Assembly (NCBI RefSeq): GCF_003945595.2
Contig: NW_024103874.1
Span: 1,126,001 to 1,190,000, forward strand
Reading direction: 5' to 3'
DNA from: Pipra filicauda
Taxonomy: Eukaryota > Chordata > Aves > Passeriformes > Pipridae
DNA: 64,000 nt
In this document: piece after piece, positions 62,646-64,000 of the stretch
How positions within the stretch are numbered: the stretch's first letter is position 1
Layout of the letters: each line of letters opens with the position of its first letter
Notes under the pieces: model-generated
Seen by the model: the letters and a program-made list of their open reading frames with translations, nothing else
The model's database searches: none
What the model was told of the DNA's origin: nothing
Made by a program: the position numbers and the translations under genes

Positions 62646-64000
62646 CAGCAACTTCATATCTGGACTGGAAATAGTTACAATATAGATAAGGGATTGCTGC
62701 AGATCATAAGTGAGCATGAAAAGCACATACACACTTTTGTAGTAGAATTCTTAAGGCTTCCCTTTCTTCTCAGTCTATTTCCTTCTCACCCAGGGGATGA
62801 ATTCATGTTTTATGAAGATATTTCTATGCTACAGGGGTAAGGATATAACTACAGAGTAGAATAGTCAAAAAAAAAAATCAAAAAACCACGAAGACTTGTT
62901 TCTTCTCCTTTTCAGGACCTCCTGAAGAAAAATGATAGAGTGGTTTGTTTTTTTTCATTTTAACACCTCTATTATCAGTGGCAAAGGTCTTCCTCACAGC
63001 AGTTTCAGAAGTAGGAGGTTATTGAAGGGCAATGTAATATAGCACAGTGTTTTCAAGGAAAATTTGTTTTCAGGTACCTGCCAAGCAGCACAAATACATT
63101 CATTCTGGTTATGCTGAACAGCCAGTCAAGCACAGACCTCCAGCAGGGACTATTCTGCTCACTGACTGGTACTGGGATGCTTTTATCATCTTTGAACATA
63201 AGTCACTGGCAAACATTTCTGGTTTGCTGCAGCCACAGAAAAACTTGGCAGTGCCCACCTGGTGCTGAATTACACAGTCCATCACCAGCATGTGGGAAAC
63301 AGTAACAAGCAAAACCAAATAATTCATGTGGATTGCTTTTCATTATGGTGAAAACGTGATGGAAGCCAAGCACTACTTCAATAATCACGGAAAAATTAAA
63401 CATAGGGAAATATTTGTAGCCATTCAGTTCTGCTGCACAGCACAAGCAGTTGACCTCCACAACAAGAAAACCAGGTGAATATTTACAGTGCCAAGTGCAG
63501 GTAAAATGTGCTGCAGACAGTCCAGCCTGCCCAGCCCTGGATGACCTTGTTCACACCGTGCCAGAGCTCAGTTTTGGTGGAGCTTTGCAATTTTGCACAC
63601 TCCACCATGGCAGAATGTCATTCCTTACCAGAGAAGGAACAGGTGGTTACATGTTTCCTGTTGCTCTGCAAACCTTCCAGCTTCTCCTGCATCAGAAGAG
63701 GCCTCAACAAAAAAATAGCTTTGTGGCATTTCCATTTATGAGTTTCCTTCTTTGAGGACTTCGAGAGGGAACAAGGAGTATTTGTCCTTGTGACAAGCCC
63801 TCTCACTATCACTTTTTTTTTTACCAAGACATTATACTTAAAGCAGTAACCACCAAAACCAAGGAATTCTGTTATTTTGCTCAGGTTCTTTATTATCTAA
63901 TCTACAATCCTTAGTTGTAAAGCTACAGCTTTTAGAAGTCTTCCACAATCACATTCTAAGAAAACCACTTTTATTGTTTTGTAGTATATAAAGATATAAT

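Larger units (their letters stand above)
47690..64000. other. Region downstream of MC3R, no gene recognised
   Basis: About 16.3 kb of AT-rich sequence on which I find no exon with matching splice sites and recognisable protein on either strand. The first kilobases probably hold the MC3R 3' UTR. The rest contains CR1 pieces, the SINE near 56.4 kb, and small tandem repeats, including a CAAA-type stretch near 56862-56890. Confidence 0.6.

Noticed and set aside
62556..62840. 94-codon plus-strand open frame
   Set aside because: It spans a local tandem repeat directly after a CR1 end and shows no known domain or splice structure.

Overview
The window is vertebrate nuclear DNA from a bird, most likely a passerine. 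The AT-rich sequence carries at least thirteen CR1 LINE fragments, the dominant avian retroposon. One SINE at about 56332-56467 joins a tRNA-Ile-like head to a CR1-like tail, the architecture of TguSINE1 described from passerines. Coding sequence is confined to short GT-AG bounded exons plus one intronless GPCR gene.

Left part (529-23141, minus strand): fifteen exons of one formin gene, running right to left. Every exon was read by hand, all fifteen donors are GT and all acceptors AG, and the phases chain without a break into about 681 open codons. Protein order is: a short helical N-terminal region, an atypical PH-like domain, a second more canonical PH domain, a short proline-rich FH1, and the first two thirds of an FH2 actin-assembly domain. 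The C-terminal part of FH2 lies beyond the left edge or is unresolved, and the start codon was not found. This matches the pleckstrin-homology-domain-containing formins (PHCF). As I recall from a published animal-formin phylogeny, these occur in many vertebrates but are missing from placental mammals, with only fragments left in the human genome. I consider this the main discovery of the window.

Middle (23142-46711): about 23.5 kb without a convincing coding exon. It holds CR1 fragments and simple repeats and probably hides the 5' exon(s) and promoter of the formin gene.

Centre right (46712-47689, plus strand): MC3R, melanocortin receptor 3, complete and intronless in its coding part (325 residues), divergent to the formin. 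A splice-acceptor-like tract just upstream suggests a spliced 5' UTR.

Right part (47690-64000): no gene recognised. It contains possible MC3R polyadenylation signals, several CR1 pieces, the TguSINE1-like element and small tandem repeats. The two genes are not obviously functionally linked. Their adjacency is mainly useful as a synteny anchor for finding the lost formin in mammals near MC3R.
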